From Nectonema munidae (taxonomy: Eukaryota > Nematomorpha > Nectonematoida > Nectonematidae), in the NCBI GenBank assembly GCA_030549495.1, contig JAUIRK010000866.1, positions 248,001-312,000 of the forward strand: a stretch of 64,000 bases of DNA, written 5' to 3'. The position numbers and the translations under genes were made by a program. The notes under the pieces were generated by a model that made no database searches, was not told the DNA's origin, and saw only the letters and a program-made list of their open reading frames with translations. How positions within the stretch are numbered: the stretch's first letter is position 1; every line of letters starts with the position of its first letter. Shown here one piece after another: positions 1 through 33,339 of this stretch.

Positions 1-830
1 AGAGTATCTAGTGATGAATGATAGGATTGTAGATGATGATATTGACGATAATATGAAAGGTTTAAAGATAGAGGGAGAAGTAATAAGAAGAGTAAAAAAT
101 TTCAGATATCTTGGTTCAACTATGAAGGAAAATGGCAGAGAAGATGTGGAGATAAATAGAAGAATTCAGTCAGGTTGGAAAAATTGGCGTGATGTTTCAG
201 GAGTACTTTGTGACAGAAAAATGCCTATCAAACTTAAAGGAAAAATTTACAAAACAGTCATAAGACCTGCTATGCTATATGGACTGGAGACCTTGGCAGT
301 AAAGAAAAGCAATGAAAAGAAATTAGAAGTTGCTGAAATGAAGATGCTAAGATGGATGAGTGGAGTGAGCAGAAAAGATAGAATAAAGAACGAAGTAATT
401 AGGAAAAGTGTCAAAGTCACAAGAATGGGGAATAAGATGGAAGAAGAGCGCTTGAGATGGTTTGGCCATGTCTTTAGAAAAGGTGAAGAAAGTATTGAGA
501 GAAAGATGATGGAGCAAGATGTAGAAGGCAAAAGAAGAAGGGGAAGACCAAAGATGAGATGGATGGATTGTGTTGTAGCTGACGGCAGGAAGAAGAAGAT
601 TGACCTGAAAAAAGACTGCGAACTGGCTTTGGAAAGGAGAAGATGCAAAAGAAGAAGAAGTTTTGCGTAAATTGGTTTTTGTAAGTTAGATATGCTGCAA
701 TGCTTACTTCTTTTGTTTGATGATGACTCCTTTTGTATTGAGAGCACTCTTCAAAGAGTTTAAAATGTAGTGTGGATCTGAGGAACCTGTTGTGGAAACG
801 TTGTTGTACACCTAAAATAAATGTAAGTTT
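1..830 (+). mobile_element. RTE-like LINE, 3' end of reverse transcriptase plus 3' UTR
   Basis: An open frame at 11-670 (219 aa) encodes the C-terminal part of a non-LTR reverse transcriptase. Visible landmarks are FRYLGS, a KLKGKIYKTVIRP stretch, LYGLETL, the MLRWMSGVSRKD block, RLRWFGHVFRK and a basic GRPKMRWMDCV tail. These match the thumb and C-terminal region of RTE-like elements common in invertebrates. The catalytic palm lies beyond the left edge. About 160 bp of AT-rich 3' UTR follow the stop. The frame is uninterrupted over 219 codons, so this copy is fairly young. The opposite-strand open frame here is a shadow. Confidence 0.82.
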
Positions 831-839
831 AAATTAAAC

Positions 840-2001
840 GAAATCATATGTGGATTCAAAATCACCACAAACATATAATCATTATAATTTAAACAGAAAT
901 GGGTTTTTTTGTTTTAACCTTATGCTACATTTAAATTATAATTTTAATAATTAATTTAGTACTAATTTTTTAATTCTTGGGATCATTTTTACTTATGTAT
1001 AATCATAATAAATGTCAATCAAATTTTTATATTCTCTTTTTATATATTACTTTTATTTTTCCTGAAAAATAAGTTTAAAAAAAAAATTAATTTTGCTAAA
1101 TTGTATAAGCGATTAAATCCAAGGAAATGCAAACGACATTCTTAATAAAAACCTTTTGATTTTTCCCGTCGTTAAAGCGTTAAGTAATTTGATATAAAAC
1201 AACGTTAACTCATTTCATTCCATTGTGACTTTTGACTAACGAAGACGATTTCCTGAATTTAATCCATTAACGACGCGAATAAATCAGACGATATCTAGTG
1301 TAAATCAGACAATGTGTATTAAAAAGCAGACGGTCGTATTTTTATAAAGGCAACATGTGTTGTTGACTCTGGCAATTTAGTCTGTGTTTCATTTGATCAA
1401 TTGGGTTATCAAAACAAATTTCAATATAAAATACTTAAAAAATGAACACATTGATTGAACATTTTCAAAGTAAATACAAATTCAAAAAAAATTTAGCCCC
1501 CTCCCCTCTCCAAAATAACTTCAACAATGCATTTAGACGTGGAAGATGCTTAATGGGAGTTAAATTAGCAAAAAGGATGATATTTTTACAAAAAAATTTC
1601 TATGCATGTGTACTTATTTACCAGAGTTCGTGTAAATGGCACTAGAGTAGTGTAAATTTACTAGGGTTCGTGTATGGAGTTACAAAAAATTTAAACTGTC
1701 CTAGGTAGAGTGTTCGAGAAAGCTTGCTGTTTCCACTCTACCGCTGATTTTGATAATAACAATAACAATAAGATAAGATATAAGGAAATGGGCCTTAATG
1801 TGTAAATTTTGGAAACCTGTTGTCGGGGTTAGGATTGGTGTAAGTATATTAAATATACATTTTTTGCCATTAAAACCTTTCCTATTTATCTGTATTAATA
1901 CACGTCTGACACAAAATACATACATGCATATTGACATTAGACACGCATACACTGAAATACTCGAAGCTCAAAAAACGGTATAGCAGGGATCTCCATCTTA
2001 C
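840..2001. other. AT-rich non-coding stretch downstream of the last MELK exon seen
   Basis: No convincing exon was found on either strand. The MELK KA1 domain should follow the exon at 2002-2170 toward lower coordinates, but no KA1-like reading was recognised here, so it is probably beyond the left edge or in a short exon I missed. The stretch contains a decayed copy of the TTAA-flanked MITE family at about 1263-1352. Confidence 0.5.
1263..1352 (-). repeat. Decayed copy of the TTAA (piggyBac-type) MITE
   Basis: Starts TTAACGACG and carries the internal blocks CAGACGATATCTAGTG, GTATTAAAAAGC and CAGACGG...TATTTTTATAAAGG. These are collinear with the full copy at 53251-53368. The right terminus is lost. 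Confidence 0.6.
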
Positions 2002-23277
<21,276 letters not shown>

Positions 23278-23480
23278 CTAAATAAAATTAAGAAAAATAA
23301 TTAATAATAATATTAATTAGAATAATTAATTAATTATAAATTAAGTATTGTGTTTTGAAGTGATTTATACAGTAACGTAGGTTTATGTTTAAAGTGGAGT
23401 TATGGCTCCAATTCCGACGCCAAAAACTTAAAAAAAATCCGACTTCGATTACAAATATTTAAACTCAACTCTCACTTACC

Positions 23481-23626
23481 GTGTGAGTAAGGTTGGTTAG
23501 ATGCTGAGTTTCGATAACTCAAGGTCTTGGGTTCGATCCTGCATCAAGCCAAATTTTTCTCAAAGTTCGATACAAGCGGCTGAATTGTGCCTTCTCGATG
23601 AAAACACCATAACTGTACATTTACCA
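23481..23626 (+). mobile_element. tRNA-derived SINE (family 1)
   Basis: A-box-like TTGGTTAGATGCTGAG and B-box GGGTTCGATCC, spaced as in a tRNA head. The tail reads TGCCTTCTCGATGAAAACACC and ends TACATTTACC. The acceptor-stem halves do not pair like a real tRNA. Confidence 0.82.
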
Positions 23627-23936
23627 TTTCAACTAAAGAAGGGCCGCTCCGTATGCTTATAAAAATTAAGCTTACTTTTTAATTAATTAAAAAGCCTAAA
23701 AATCCAATTTTGACTCCCATCCTTTTCACATGTGGATCCCATCATTTCAATGATGAAAAAAGTTTTATATCTAAATGATATTTAATTTACTTATGTTATA
23801 TTTGAAATAAATATATTTTATGGTTAAAAATTTTTGTGTATTAAAATTAATTTTAAAAATTATCTGAAATTTATTTAATTTCATAGAGTTCCTACATATT
23901 TTCTTTAAGAAAACTCATAAATTAAATTTTTTACCA

Positions 23937-25824
23937 ATGCCAAAATATCAACCTTATTGTGGAGGAGGAAGAAATAAAGCTCCTGAGTGGAAATATTTTA
24001 AAGAAGTTCAATATTTTGAAAAAGAATCAATTACACCTAAAGTCATTTGCATATTTTGTGAAACCAAAGTGATCCAAAAAATTGAACGGGTGAAACATCA
24101 TTTATCAAAGTGTCCTAGATACTTAATTTCCCAAAATACTAGTGACAATAATCTTTTCGAATTTGATGAACACAACAATTTACATCAAAATTCAGCAACA
24201 ACAACCAACTCCAGTCTAAGCAATGAAAACACGCCTAGTTCCATCATGCCAACCTCCTCTTCAACCACAATAAAAACAAAACATCCCAAATCAGCCAACT
24301 CTCATCATTTGTTATAAAAACCTTAGCCAAACAAAAAGATGAAATTGATGAAACTATAGCAAAAATTTTTTCAGTAGTAATATTCCCTTCAAAGTTATAG
24401 AAAATCCATACTTCAAAAACATGATGCAATCTTTAAGACCTGGATACACTCCGCCAAATAGAAAAAGGCTGTCCAGTGATATTTTGTTAAGTCAATGAAC
24501 AAGTTATTGACACCATGAAAAAAAGATTTAGAGGGAGAAGAAGTGAGCCTCACACTTATTCAAGATGGATGGAGCCTATTATTGCCCATTGTATTCATGA
24601 TGGAAGAAAAGCTTATTATTATTGGCTAAAGACGCTGAAGGCGAGAAAAAAACCGCCACTGACCAAGACCATCAATTGGCCACTGATGCGATTGAAAAAG
24701 TTAGATTAACATATGGAAAGGAGGTATAGAAATTATATTTAATCGTTTTCAGAGAAATAAAATTTGTTTTAAATATTTGTGCAGGTCTTTGAAATTTGCA
24801 CCGATTGTGAAAACAAAATGATTCGAATGGGAAGAATCATCAAAGAAAAATTCAAAAAAAATATAACATATGGCTGCTCAGCACATTACTTAAATTTGTT
24901 GGAAAAAGAAATAAGCCCAAAAACAGTGATGAAACGCATTATAGAGATTGAAAAGTATTTCAAAAATCACCATCGACCCCAAGTAAATTCAATATTTATT
25001 ATATCGAATAAAATCTATTGTAATTTTTTTAAAGTATTGGTTATGTATACATTATATATAAACATTTTCATTTTTCGTCAGGCATGGTTGATAGAAAAAG
25101 GAGGAGTTCTTCCACAAATTCCTAATGATACAAGGTGGAATTCCCAACTAGATTGCGTCGAAACATACTTGAGAAATTATCATATACTCCTTGATATCAG
25201 TAATGATCATGTAAACGAAATTGACAGTGAAATAGGATCTTTGTTAGACAATCTTTCAATTTAAAGAAGTGCTCAACATCTGAAAACAGTTCTGGATTTA
25301 ATTGGAGACTCTTTAGATATGGTATGACGCATTTTCATTATCTTGCTTTTCTAACTAACCCAAACATAGTAAGTAAGTATATTATACAAAAAATGCCTGT
25401 TGTTTTTATTGATGTTAATAAAATAATTTTTTTCTTTAAAGATCTACAACTGGAAAGAAAAGAGGGCTGAGTGGTTTCAGGAAATTTATTCTGAATTTAT
25501 GCCGGGTTACTGGTCTTTCAAACTCCGGTCAGAAAAAGCATTTCCAAATTACCTCTTCAATAAAACAACATTAAATAGTTTGACACCGGCAGAATGGTGG
25601 AAAATCATCCACATGAGAGAAAAAAGGGAAGAGTCTTCCTCAAAACTTTGCTTTTTTTCTCATGAACCTCCACAACTGTCAGGCCAGCTCTGCCAGCATT
25701 GAAAGAATTTTTCCTCCTATGGCATAGTGTGGAATAAGCTCCGAAATTGTTTGGATCCGAAAAAAGCAGAGATGCTTGTCCGAGTTTATAAACACATAAA
25801 CACTTCAAATAAATTTGAAAAATA
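23937..25824 (+). pseudogene. hAT (BED finger/DUF659-type) transposase relic with intron-like gaps
   Basis: 23937-24317 encodes a BED-type zinc finger: WKYFKEVQYFEKESITPKVI, CIFCETKV, KHHLSKCPR. Later pieces read SLRPGYTPPNRKRL, EGEEVSLTLIQDGWS (catalytic Asp region), YGCSAHYLNLLEKEI, PQIPNDTRWNSQLDCVETYL, AEWWKIIHM and PALPALKEF-like to IFPSYGIVWNKLRN. These follow hAT order. Frames are broken at several points before 24720. After that, coding blocks are separated by GT...AG gaps at about 24724-24784, 24983-25081 and 25322-25441, which look like introns. TIRs were not identified. No evidence that it is a host-domesticated gene. Confidence 0.82.
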
Positions 25825-27705
25825 AATATATAATTTAAAAAAACATTTAATGACAATTTGTTCAAAGTTTATATGATTTTTGAGTAACTGGGTTTTTGGG
25901 TATTGGGTGCCAAACCTGCTCCTCAGTCTTGCAGCTGATACCGCAACGTGTCTGTTGTGCAATTTTGAGTTTACACATCTTTATAAGTCAGAAGAAATGA
26001 AAGAATATACTGAATATTTCAAAAGGTTTACCTTTATTAATAAATATGGAATCAAAACTCCGTTTACTATTAAAAAATGCGTTGATGAACCATAACCCTA
26101 TCCTTCTAATTTAATGTATGAAAGCTATTATAAATAGTAAATATAAGTAGAGCTCAAGGGTAACATAACGACAGTTTCAAATATTTCCAAATAATCTTGA
26201 TTGAGTTTATTTGACCCACATTAAATGACTTGTTGACAAAAACGACTTTTGATGGTTTCTTTGAAGGCCTCTCAACTTTTTTAGACATTGGTTTTCTACA
26301 ATAAATGTTGTTTTTCTTTTACAATGAATTTTTATATACCCAAAGCAGAATATTTTTATTTTATGAAGCAGTGATGTGCCATTGTGTCTGAAAAGGTTAA
26401 TACAGGTTTGACTGTGCTACTTATTGGCGCGAAAGAAAATTAAGAAAAAAACAACCATTACAAATAATTATAAAACACGAAGACATTTGACCTTCACCAA
26501 TTGATAGGAATTTTTGACGGCAATACAGGCTCGCAAAAAAATTAAACAAAATACATCATGCTCGAAATATATTCACGGATTTAATCAATATCAACCATCA
26601 TCAAAGTAAAAAGAACAATCTAATAAGACACCTTACCTGTTTAAATTCAAGACATAAACAATTTTATAGCAAACTAATTAGAGATGTTTTGTCGATGATA
26701 TGAAATCATCCCTCTGTGTAAAAAAAATTCTCGAAAATGAATAAATGATAATCGCATAAAAAAATAAAACATTATTTTAGGAAAAATTTGATCTAAAAGC
26801 AAGCAAATGACTAAAAATCAAATAAGTCCATATAGGAACTTTCGCTTAGGATTGTGTAAATGTTCACTTCATTTTTTAATTGCTTTAGTGAATATCTATA
26901 AATTGTTTCATTTTATTAAACACATAGGAATATAGAATAATAAAGCTTTCAACAGGTAGCCAAAGTTTGGTAAAATAGTTTGAGGTATACACGAGAACGA
27001 TTTTAATTTATAGCCTTTAAAAAGTAAAATATAAATTGTTTAATTCCAAATTGTTTTATAAACTATTCAAGATAAATGAAAAAAGAGTATAAAAACAAAG
27101 ATAAAAATGTCAAAATCAACTGAATTTTTTGAAAAAAAAATAAAAAAAAACTTGGGAGAAAAAAATGCAGTGAAAAACATACGGACAAATGACGTGAACA
27201 AAAGACATCTAGACTTTATTTAAACATAGTAATTAGATATTACTACCTACAATCTTGAAAGGACATTTTTCATCTTTTATGTTTAAACATTCTAGTTATC
27301 AATATTTGAGCATTTCTTTACTCGCAATCTAGTATGATATTCCATATGTGAGAATTTTTTCACAAAAAAATAAATTAATTTAAAAAAGCACTCAAAAAGA
27401 TAGATTATGTATTTAATTAATTTTAAAATGTAATCTCTTTTCAATTAGTCATGACACTCTAGTTCGGTTTTCGAGTCTCACTAAAATTTTTTTACAAAAA
27501 ATTTAAAAGGTTATTTTGTGCACAACTGAACACCACGGCCGCATAAAATAAAAATCGTCTGCTTTAAGTATAAAAAACTCATTGAAAAGAAAAGTAGACG
27601 ATTAATTTTAGAAAACCAACGCTTCAAATGGTTAATGCACCTATCATCCGCCTGCAATAAATCTATTTTAAAAATAAAAAATTCAATTTAAATAAGAAAA
27701 GAAAA
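25825..27705. other. AT-rich non-coding stretch
   Basis: No exon recognised. A short imperfect palindrome AATCGTCTGCTTT...AAAGTAGACGATT lies at about 27553-27605. Its right half, CTCATTGAAAAGAAAAG...TTAATTTTAG, recurs at 59228-59275. Confidence 0.4.
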
Positions 27706-27825
27706 ATGATAAATTCGAATCTCTTGGAGGATATTTCCAAAGATAACAACTACATTGATAATTTTATTCATACTCACATGATATTAATTCAAAAACAAAT
27801 TGATGGAGACAGGAATAAAATTTAA
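27706..27825 (+). CDS. Unidentified short coding-like frame
   Basis: ATG-initiated, 39 codons: MINSNLLEDISKDNNYIDNF then IHTHMILIQKQIDGDRNKI and stop. Mixed hydrophobic and charged composition, unlike the Lys/Asn/Phe-only junk frames nearby. No family recognised and no GT donor at its end. It could be a chance frame. Confidence 0.25.
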   Translation: MINSNLLEDISKDNNYIDNFIHTHMILIQKQIDGDRNKI

Positions 27826-28671
27826 CAAAAAATTATCTTATTTTAGTTTCAATATGTAAAACTTTGCATAAATCTATCTTCACATTTATTCCTCAGTTTA
27901 CATTTCTTAATATCGAAGTGTACTTATATTTAAAAGCATAAACTTAAAAAATTTTGAAAACAAATTTTAACAGTATTCATAAAAATCTTCATAAAAATAT
28001 ATAATTATCTTGAAATAAATTAAAATTTAATATAAACTAGAACATAAAATTAAATCAATTTGTTCATATTTAATCTTAAATTTTACCCTGTCCAATGGTT
28101 TCGCATATTTTGTAATGTCTGAGTATTTCATAAAACTCAGATTCACACATTTAAAAAAAAGGACAAAAAAATGTTTGGACAAAAACGATTCAAAAATATA
28201 ATTAAAAAATTATACAAAATTTAAATTAAAAAAATAGCATAATTTGTAATATTTTCAGAAAAAAATTTAAAAAAAACTTGATTGGACAAAATTCTTAAAA
28301 GTGACTTAAATCAAAATGTGTAAATATTGTTCTTCTCCTCACAAAGCAAATAAATAACCAGTCAAAAATATTTCTATCATAAATGTTATATTTGCCGAAA
28401 ATATAATTAAGCAATATCAAATCACTCTGCAATAAATTGTTTATGTCCTTATGTACAAAGAGAGATGCAATACGTTAAAAGTATAACAATAACTGATGAT
28501 TAACAAAGCTAAAATTTTATTTTCGATAACAATATTTTTTTGGCACAGATAACCTAAAAAGCTAACATAATATATACCTAGACTAAAAAGTAATATAATT
28601 ATATGAAAATAATATTTTGAGCTTAAATATTCAATCTTTACATAGCAAGTTTAATGAACTTTCAATTTTTA

Positions 28672-29127
28672 GCTGCAGAAAGTGAATGGTTTTTAAATAC
28701 AGAAGAGAAAAATAGTAATCCTGAAATTTTATTGAGTTATTTAATTCAAAATATATGTTTTTTGATAAAAGAATTTCATTTATAATTTTGAGAAATACAA
28801 AATACGGACTTTAAATAAATATATTTCTCAACGCAACTCAATGCAAAAAGTTTAGTACGAAATAAATGAAGTTATAAAAAATAAGAAAAGACTAAAATAT
28901 TTATAGAAGATGGGTTGAATACACTTTATGAGCTTACAGCAGCTAATAAGTTCAATGAAAATTTCACAAACTTAATAAATAATTCCAGCTCAGAATTTGA
29001 TATTACTTCTAAAAAAAATACACCTGGTTCTTTTAAAATCAATCTTAGCATGTATGAGGAAATACTAGCAATTATTGATGAATTCAAAGATAATAATACC
29101 CAAGATATATATATGGAATATCAATGA
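28672..29127 (+). CDS. Two unidentified coding-like pieces, possible 3' end of an unknown gene
   Basis: After TTTCAATTTTTAG, a frame reads AAESEWFLNTEEKNSNPEIL then LSYLIQNI. From about 28909 a second reads GLNTLYELTAANKFNENFTN, LINNSSSEFDITSKKNTPGS, FKINLSMYEEILAIIDEFKD, ending at a TGA at 29127. A weak GTTTTTTG donor and a TATAGAAG acceptor would join them in phase (…QNI-Y-GLNT…). Amino-acid composition is coding-like, with amphipathic helices. No domain recognised. It would end 1.4 kb upstream of the LAP1-like gene on the same strand. Confidence 0.35.
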
Positions 29128-29129
29128 AA

Positions 29130-30521
29130 CATATTATAAAATACTATTTACGGGTCCCTTTATCGTATTCTATTTTGCTTTATAAAATTACATGTTCCCC
29201 CAAGTTTTAAATCGATATAAAGTTATACCTATTTATTAAAAAAAATCTACAATATCAACATTGTCAAAATATTTGAAAAGTTTATTTATAAACAATTTAA
29301 TGAATATATAGCTTAAATCCAATACATCAATGTTTAACAGTTTAGATTTAAGCTTTTGGTCAATTAAGCCTATCTTCAATTATTTCTTTTCAATTGTAAT
29401 CTTAGTAAAAGTTCACTATTTTCTTCTCTTCATATCTAAAAAATAGATTTCAAAGAGTTAAACTAAATCCTAATGCTTAAAATGATTTTGTTTACAAAAT
29501 GATTGTAACCTATTCAATATGCCATTTTATGTGATTCACTTTTGTGTATGCATATCTGTTTGCAAATAAATCTTTCTTCTTTCTTTGTTTCTTTAAACAA
29601 AATCAGGGATCGGCAAACTTATGCTAACGGCGTGCCAACTTAACACTTCTCAAATCATCTCGAGTGCCAACCTCATATGTATATTTATCCAAACCAAAAT
29701 TAACATAATTGTTTTAGTTTATTTAATTTTTATATACACATTTACATAAATATACAATAATAAAAAAAATAAAGCAGAAATAAAGCAATAAAGCAGCTCA
29801 CAGTGTAGCTTTTGGAAAAACTGTTCAATATATACAGGTATTAAAATATAGCAAAATATAATATATGCTGTTCATCATACCAATTCAAGATTTATATACA
29901 ATTCAAAGTTATAAATGAAAGTATAAATCAAACAATGTATCAAAATGAAAAACAATATATATATATATACATAGAATAAAAACTACAAAGAACAGACATA
30001 ACAATTAACAATATTGCAAGAAGAATAGCTTTCCAACATATATAATATCTTTTATTTTGTTCAATATTTTCAAGATCGCTATTTATATTTCTTATTATTA
30101 GCTCTTTTTACATTCAATTTGAGAGGATTTCTCAGATTATATAGTAAAGCAAATAAATTTTCTATTTTTATATTAACAAAACATGATAAAAATTTAAAAA
30201 CAAAATTAAGTAATTACAATTTATATTAATTTAGTTTATTTAGTTAGTGTCTGCATTGAACTTCAAGTCAAAAATTGATCTCATATTTTTTTCTGAAGTA
30301 AAGAGATGGTGTATTATGTTAACATGCCCCAAATTTATTAAAGAAAAAGACAAAGCATTATTTGAGTTAAACTTAAAACAAAATGTATGATAATATCTAA
30401 TAAACCAAATACTGATGAGAGTTTCTTAATTCACACCCATAGTATATTATATTTAATTTTTTTTAAATAATTTTTACACACTTCGTTTCACTCTTCTTCT
30501 TTCTCAAAGTTTATTTTTTGA
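29130..30521. other. Region upstream of the LAP1-like gene
   Basis: AT-rich. At 29606 a hAT-MITE-like left end, CAGGGATCGGCAAACTTATG followed by CGGCGTGCCAAC, is visible; its partner end was not found. No TATA or initiator could be called with confidence. The MELK first exon could lie here on the minus strand, which would make this a shared 5' region, but none was recognised. Confidence 0.4.
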
Positions 30522-30606
30522 ATGGAAATAGCAGATCTTTCTGAAGATGAAAGTGAAAGTGAAGAAACTTTACGCCAAATTATTCTTCGAAGTAATCAAA
30601 AATCAA
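30522..30606 (+). CDS. TOR1AIP1-like: LAP1/LULL1-like exon 1 (acidic N-terminus)
   Basis: ATG then 28 codons rich in Asp/Glu/Ser, ending LRQIILRSNQKS, then donor A|GTATAT. The assignment to this gene rests on phase match and composition, not on homology. An extra exon between 30606 and 32588 is possible. Confidence 0.55.
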
Positions 30607-33339
30607 GTATATTTTTTATGTATCAAGTCTTTTATTTATATCAATATTTTTGTAAATTCAATGTTGTAATTAAAATCATTTTTACCAAACATAAGTCATT
30701 GAGTGTAGGTAGGTATTGTAATTTTGAATTAAATTTATTTGATAGCGATATTTTTTCAAATCTCAAAATTTCTATTCCTTATTCATAGAATTATAATCTT
30801 TATTTTTTTATTTGAGTTCTACGACTGCTTTCAAATATTTTCATAAACTTTATTTCATTTTTCTTAATTGTTGTTAATTATATTTATATAATAATAATTC
30901 ATTTGTATGATCTAACTAACACAAGACCTGCTTATTTAATAATTTATAAAGTTATAAATAATATCAGACTTCGTTTATCCTCCCACTTCTGACTAATCGA
31001 TTTTTCAATGTTTTTCTCCCGCGTTATACGACGCTAACAGTGCTTCAAATTAAACTATCTTCTTTTAGACATGCATGTAGATCAAATGTTCCTCAAGTTT
31101 GCAGCATACATCGTTTCATCAATATGAGTAAAAAAGTTGGAAATCGAATTCTGAATCAATAAAACCACATCTAACATGTCATCACACATCCCTCCTATTA
31201 GCCTTCTAATATCGTATAACAGGAAGATATTCAGAACTTCTTAGCACATTCAATATATCTTTGCAGTAAGGTAATATCAACTGTTTTGCTATGTTGTGGG
31301 ACCTTTTGACAACAGATATTTTTTGAAACTTTTAAAATCATACTTCACTTGACACGCTTTAAAAAAATGGATGCGAACACTTCAGAACAGATGACATTTA
31401 TGTTCTTCTTTCCCACCAGACGTTAATGCTGTAAAACGAAATTTCAATTGTGAGTCGTCGTGTTTCATTTTTTTTAGCCATTAAGAAAAATGCACATTTA
31501 CAAATTAGGCATGAAAAGCAATAAAAGAATCATATAGTACTGAATTTAAGGACTAACTTATTTATTCTTTTTAAATATCAGTTATTAGCCAAAATGGCAA
31601 ATGATCCAATATGGGTGAAATATTTTGCGAAAAAAACGATTCACTCAGTATCGCCTTGATCCACATGGAACTTCTTCACGGCACTCGGACTCCAGTTTGA
31701 AAACCACTGAGCTTGAAGGTTGATGCAATCAGAATTTCAAACAAGGTAATTTGACTTCATAAAATCTGTGATGGTATTGAGAGCTTACAGTGCACGTATA
31801 ATGGTGGTGTGTGTATTAATTCGACCAAAATTCTTTTATAACAAATTTTTAAAATTATATTAAAAAATCGCTCACCGAAATTTTGAGGATGTGCTCCACT
31901 AAGAGCATGTTATGTTGACTTGAAGTGAAAACATTTTCTTTCAGAACTTGAATGGCTACTTTGGCTCAACAATGCTCAATGACTATGTTCGTTACACATT
32001 TTAAAATGCCATAATCATGATCATTTGATTTGGTGTGTATTCTTGCTCGACATGATTTTTGTTTTCTGACAGTTCATTCCCAATAAACTTTTGTTTATCC
32101 CATTTGATGATATATATTTTGCAGTTCATCATAAAGAATATCTTTTTTACGTTCACTTATTATAAAGTAAGCCATTATCGGTATAAAAAACGAAATTTAG
32201 AACTTAAACAAATTTTAAATAAAAAGTTCAAAGAATATAAAAGCAGAGATAGTCAGAAAAATGTTATATTGTATTACATTATACAATCATTAAAATTTTT
32301 GTATTTTTATTTTAAATAAAAAAGGCGTTATTTTAAATTAGATGATCTACAAATCAAAATTTTGGTTTTTTAAATAAAAAATGGAAATGTTTAAATTAGA
32401 TTACCTAAGAATTTTGGTATATTCTTTGAATTCTAAAAAGAGTCTTTATTTTCATCAGATTAAGCATTATATTCTCGGATATCAATCTTTGAATTTATCA
32501 ATGGCAATTTTTTCTGATTGGAAATTTTCCCCCTGGCTATTATCCAACGGGCAATTTTACCGACATTCTTCTTTTTCTTTGATATAGAAAGCACATTGGA
32601 AGATGTGAGCCCCGAAGCGCATTTCTCCTTTAGTTTCATAGCCTGTATCCTTGTTATTCCAATTTTGGCTGCCTTCATCCTATACAAATGCTTCGTGTCT
32701 GATGCCTCCCAAATTCCTGCCTGTGAATCCTTCCTGTCAGTATTCAAGACGAAGTGGACTTCGTTCCTGCAATCCCATTCTTTCCTCTCCCTCTTCAACA
32801 CCCTCATGATTTATTCCAGCATCGAATCCGTATTCCGCTGTGCTCCTGCTCCCTCCAGCGTATCTTGTCTTCTCTTCATTTCTTCCGACTCGTCTTCATT
32901 TGCTAAAGCCGATAATTTAACAACGGACCTTTCTCACCTCCTTTCCCAGTCTTTTTCAAAGGTTGGCTCTGTCGCTCCCCTGAACATAACCAGTTTCATC
33001 GTGAACAAGCCTTCTTCCATGAAATTTGTGATCGATGAAGCCATTACTCGCTACTTCGAAGGACATCACTCCAGGGTTGCTGTGATGAATAACTTTGAAA
33101 GCTTGTCCTTTGAAGAGGCGCTAATATTTCACAAATTCTGTGACTCTCAAAATCCGCCGTATGCCAAGTCTTTTTTCATACTTCAGGTGAATTCATTTCT
33201 TCCCAACTCATCATTTTACTCAATATCCTCTGAAAGTGACCTGGAAGAGTATTTACAGTATATTTGGACTGGTGCTTCTCCAGATAAATTTTTTGCACTC
33301 ATGAGTCGCATAGGAAATAATGTCATATTTATAAACTGA
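30522..33339 (+). CDS. TOR1AIP1-like: Torsin-1A-interacting protein (LAP1/LULL1)-like gene, two exons
   Basis: Predicted 278-aa single-pass membrane protein from exons 30522-30606 and 32588-33339; intron GTATAT...TATAG, with A|AA giving Lys29 in phase. Residues 1-28 are acidic (MEIADLSEDESESEET). A membrane segment at about 41-61 reads FSFSFIACILVIPILAAFIL. The luminal part matches the AAA-like activator domain of LAP1/LULL1: IDEAITRYFEG, VAVMNNFESL, EALIFHKFCDSQNPPYAKSF and PDKFFALMSRIGNNVIFIN. In human LAP1 the matching blocks are AAVVHRFESF, LIFYKYCDHENAAFKD and DPDKLNGLWSRISHLV. The Arg in LMSRI (about residue 269) corresponds to the activating Arg563 of human LAP1, so the protein should stimulate a torsin ATPase in the nuclear envelope/ER lumen. 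The nucleoplasmic or cytosolic part is very short next to vertebrate LAP1. Confidence 0.82.
32588..33339 (+). CDS. TOR1AIP1-like: LAP1/LULL1-like exon 2 (membrane segment and torsin-activating domain)
   Basis: Acceptor TTCTTTTTCTTTGATATAG is strong. The frame stays open upstream to an ATG at 32518, but that part is intron and pyrimidine tract and should not be taken as coding. The stop is at 33337-33339. G+C is markedly higher than the flanks. Confidence 0.88.

Noticed and set aside
247-747. 166-codon minus-strand open frame
   Set aside because: Shadow of the LINE reverse transcriptase read on the plus strand; its Leu/Ser/Phe-rich composition is typical of an antisense frame.
31038-31710. 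hAT-like pair CAGTGCTTCAAATTAAAC ... AGTTTGAAAACCACTG
   Set aside because: The right end looks like a Charlie-type TIR, but the left match is poor and the flanking 8-mers (GACGCTAA and AGCTTGAA) do not agree.
32518-32587. ATG at 32518 as the start of the LAP1-like protein
   Set aside because: The stretch includes a pyrimidine tract and TATAG acceptor, and the translation is hydrophobic junk with five Phe in a row. Splicing from 30606 gives an in-phase acidic N-terminus.
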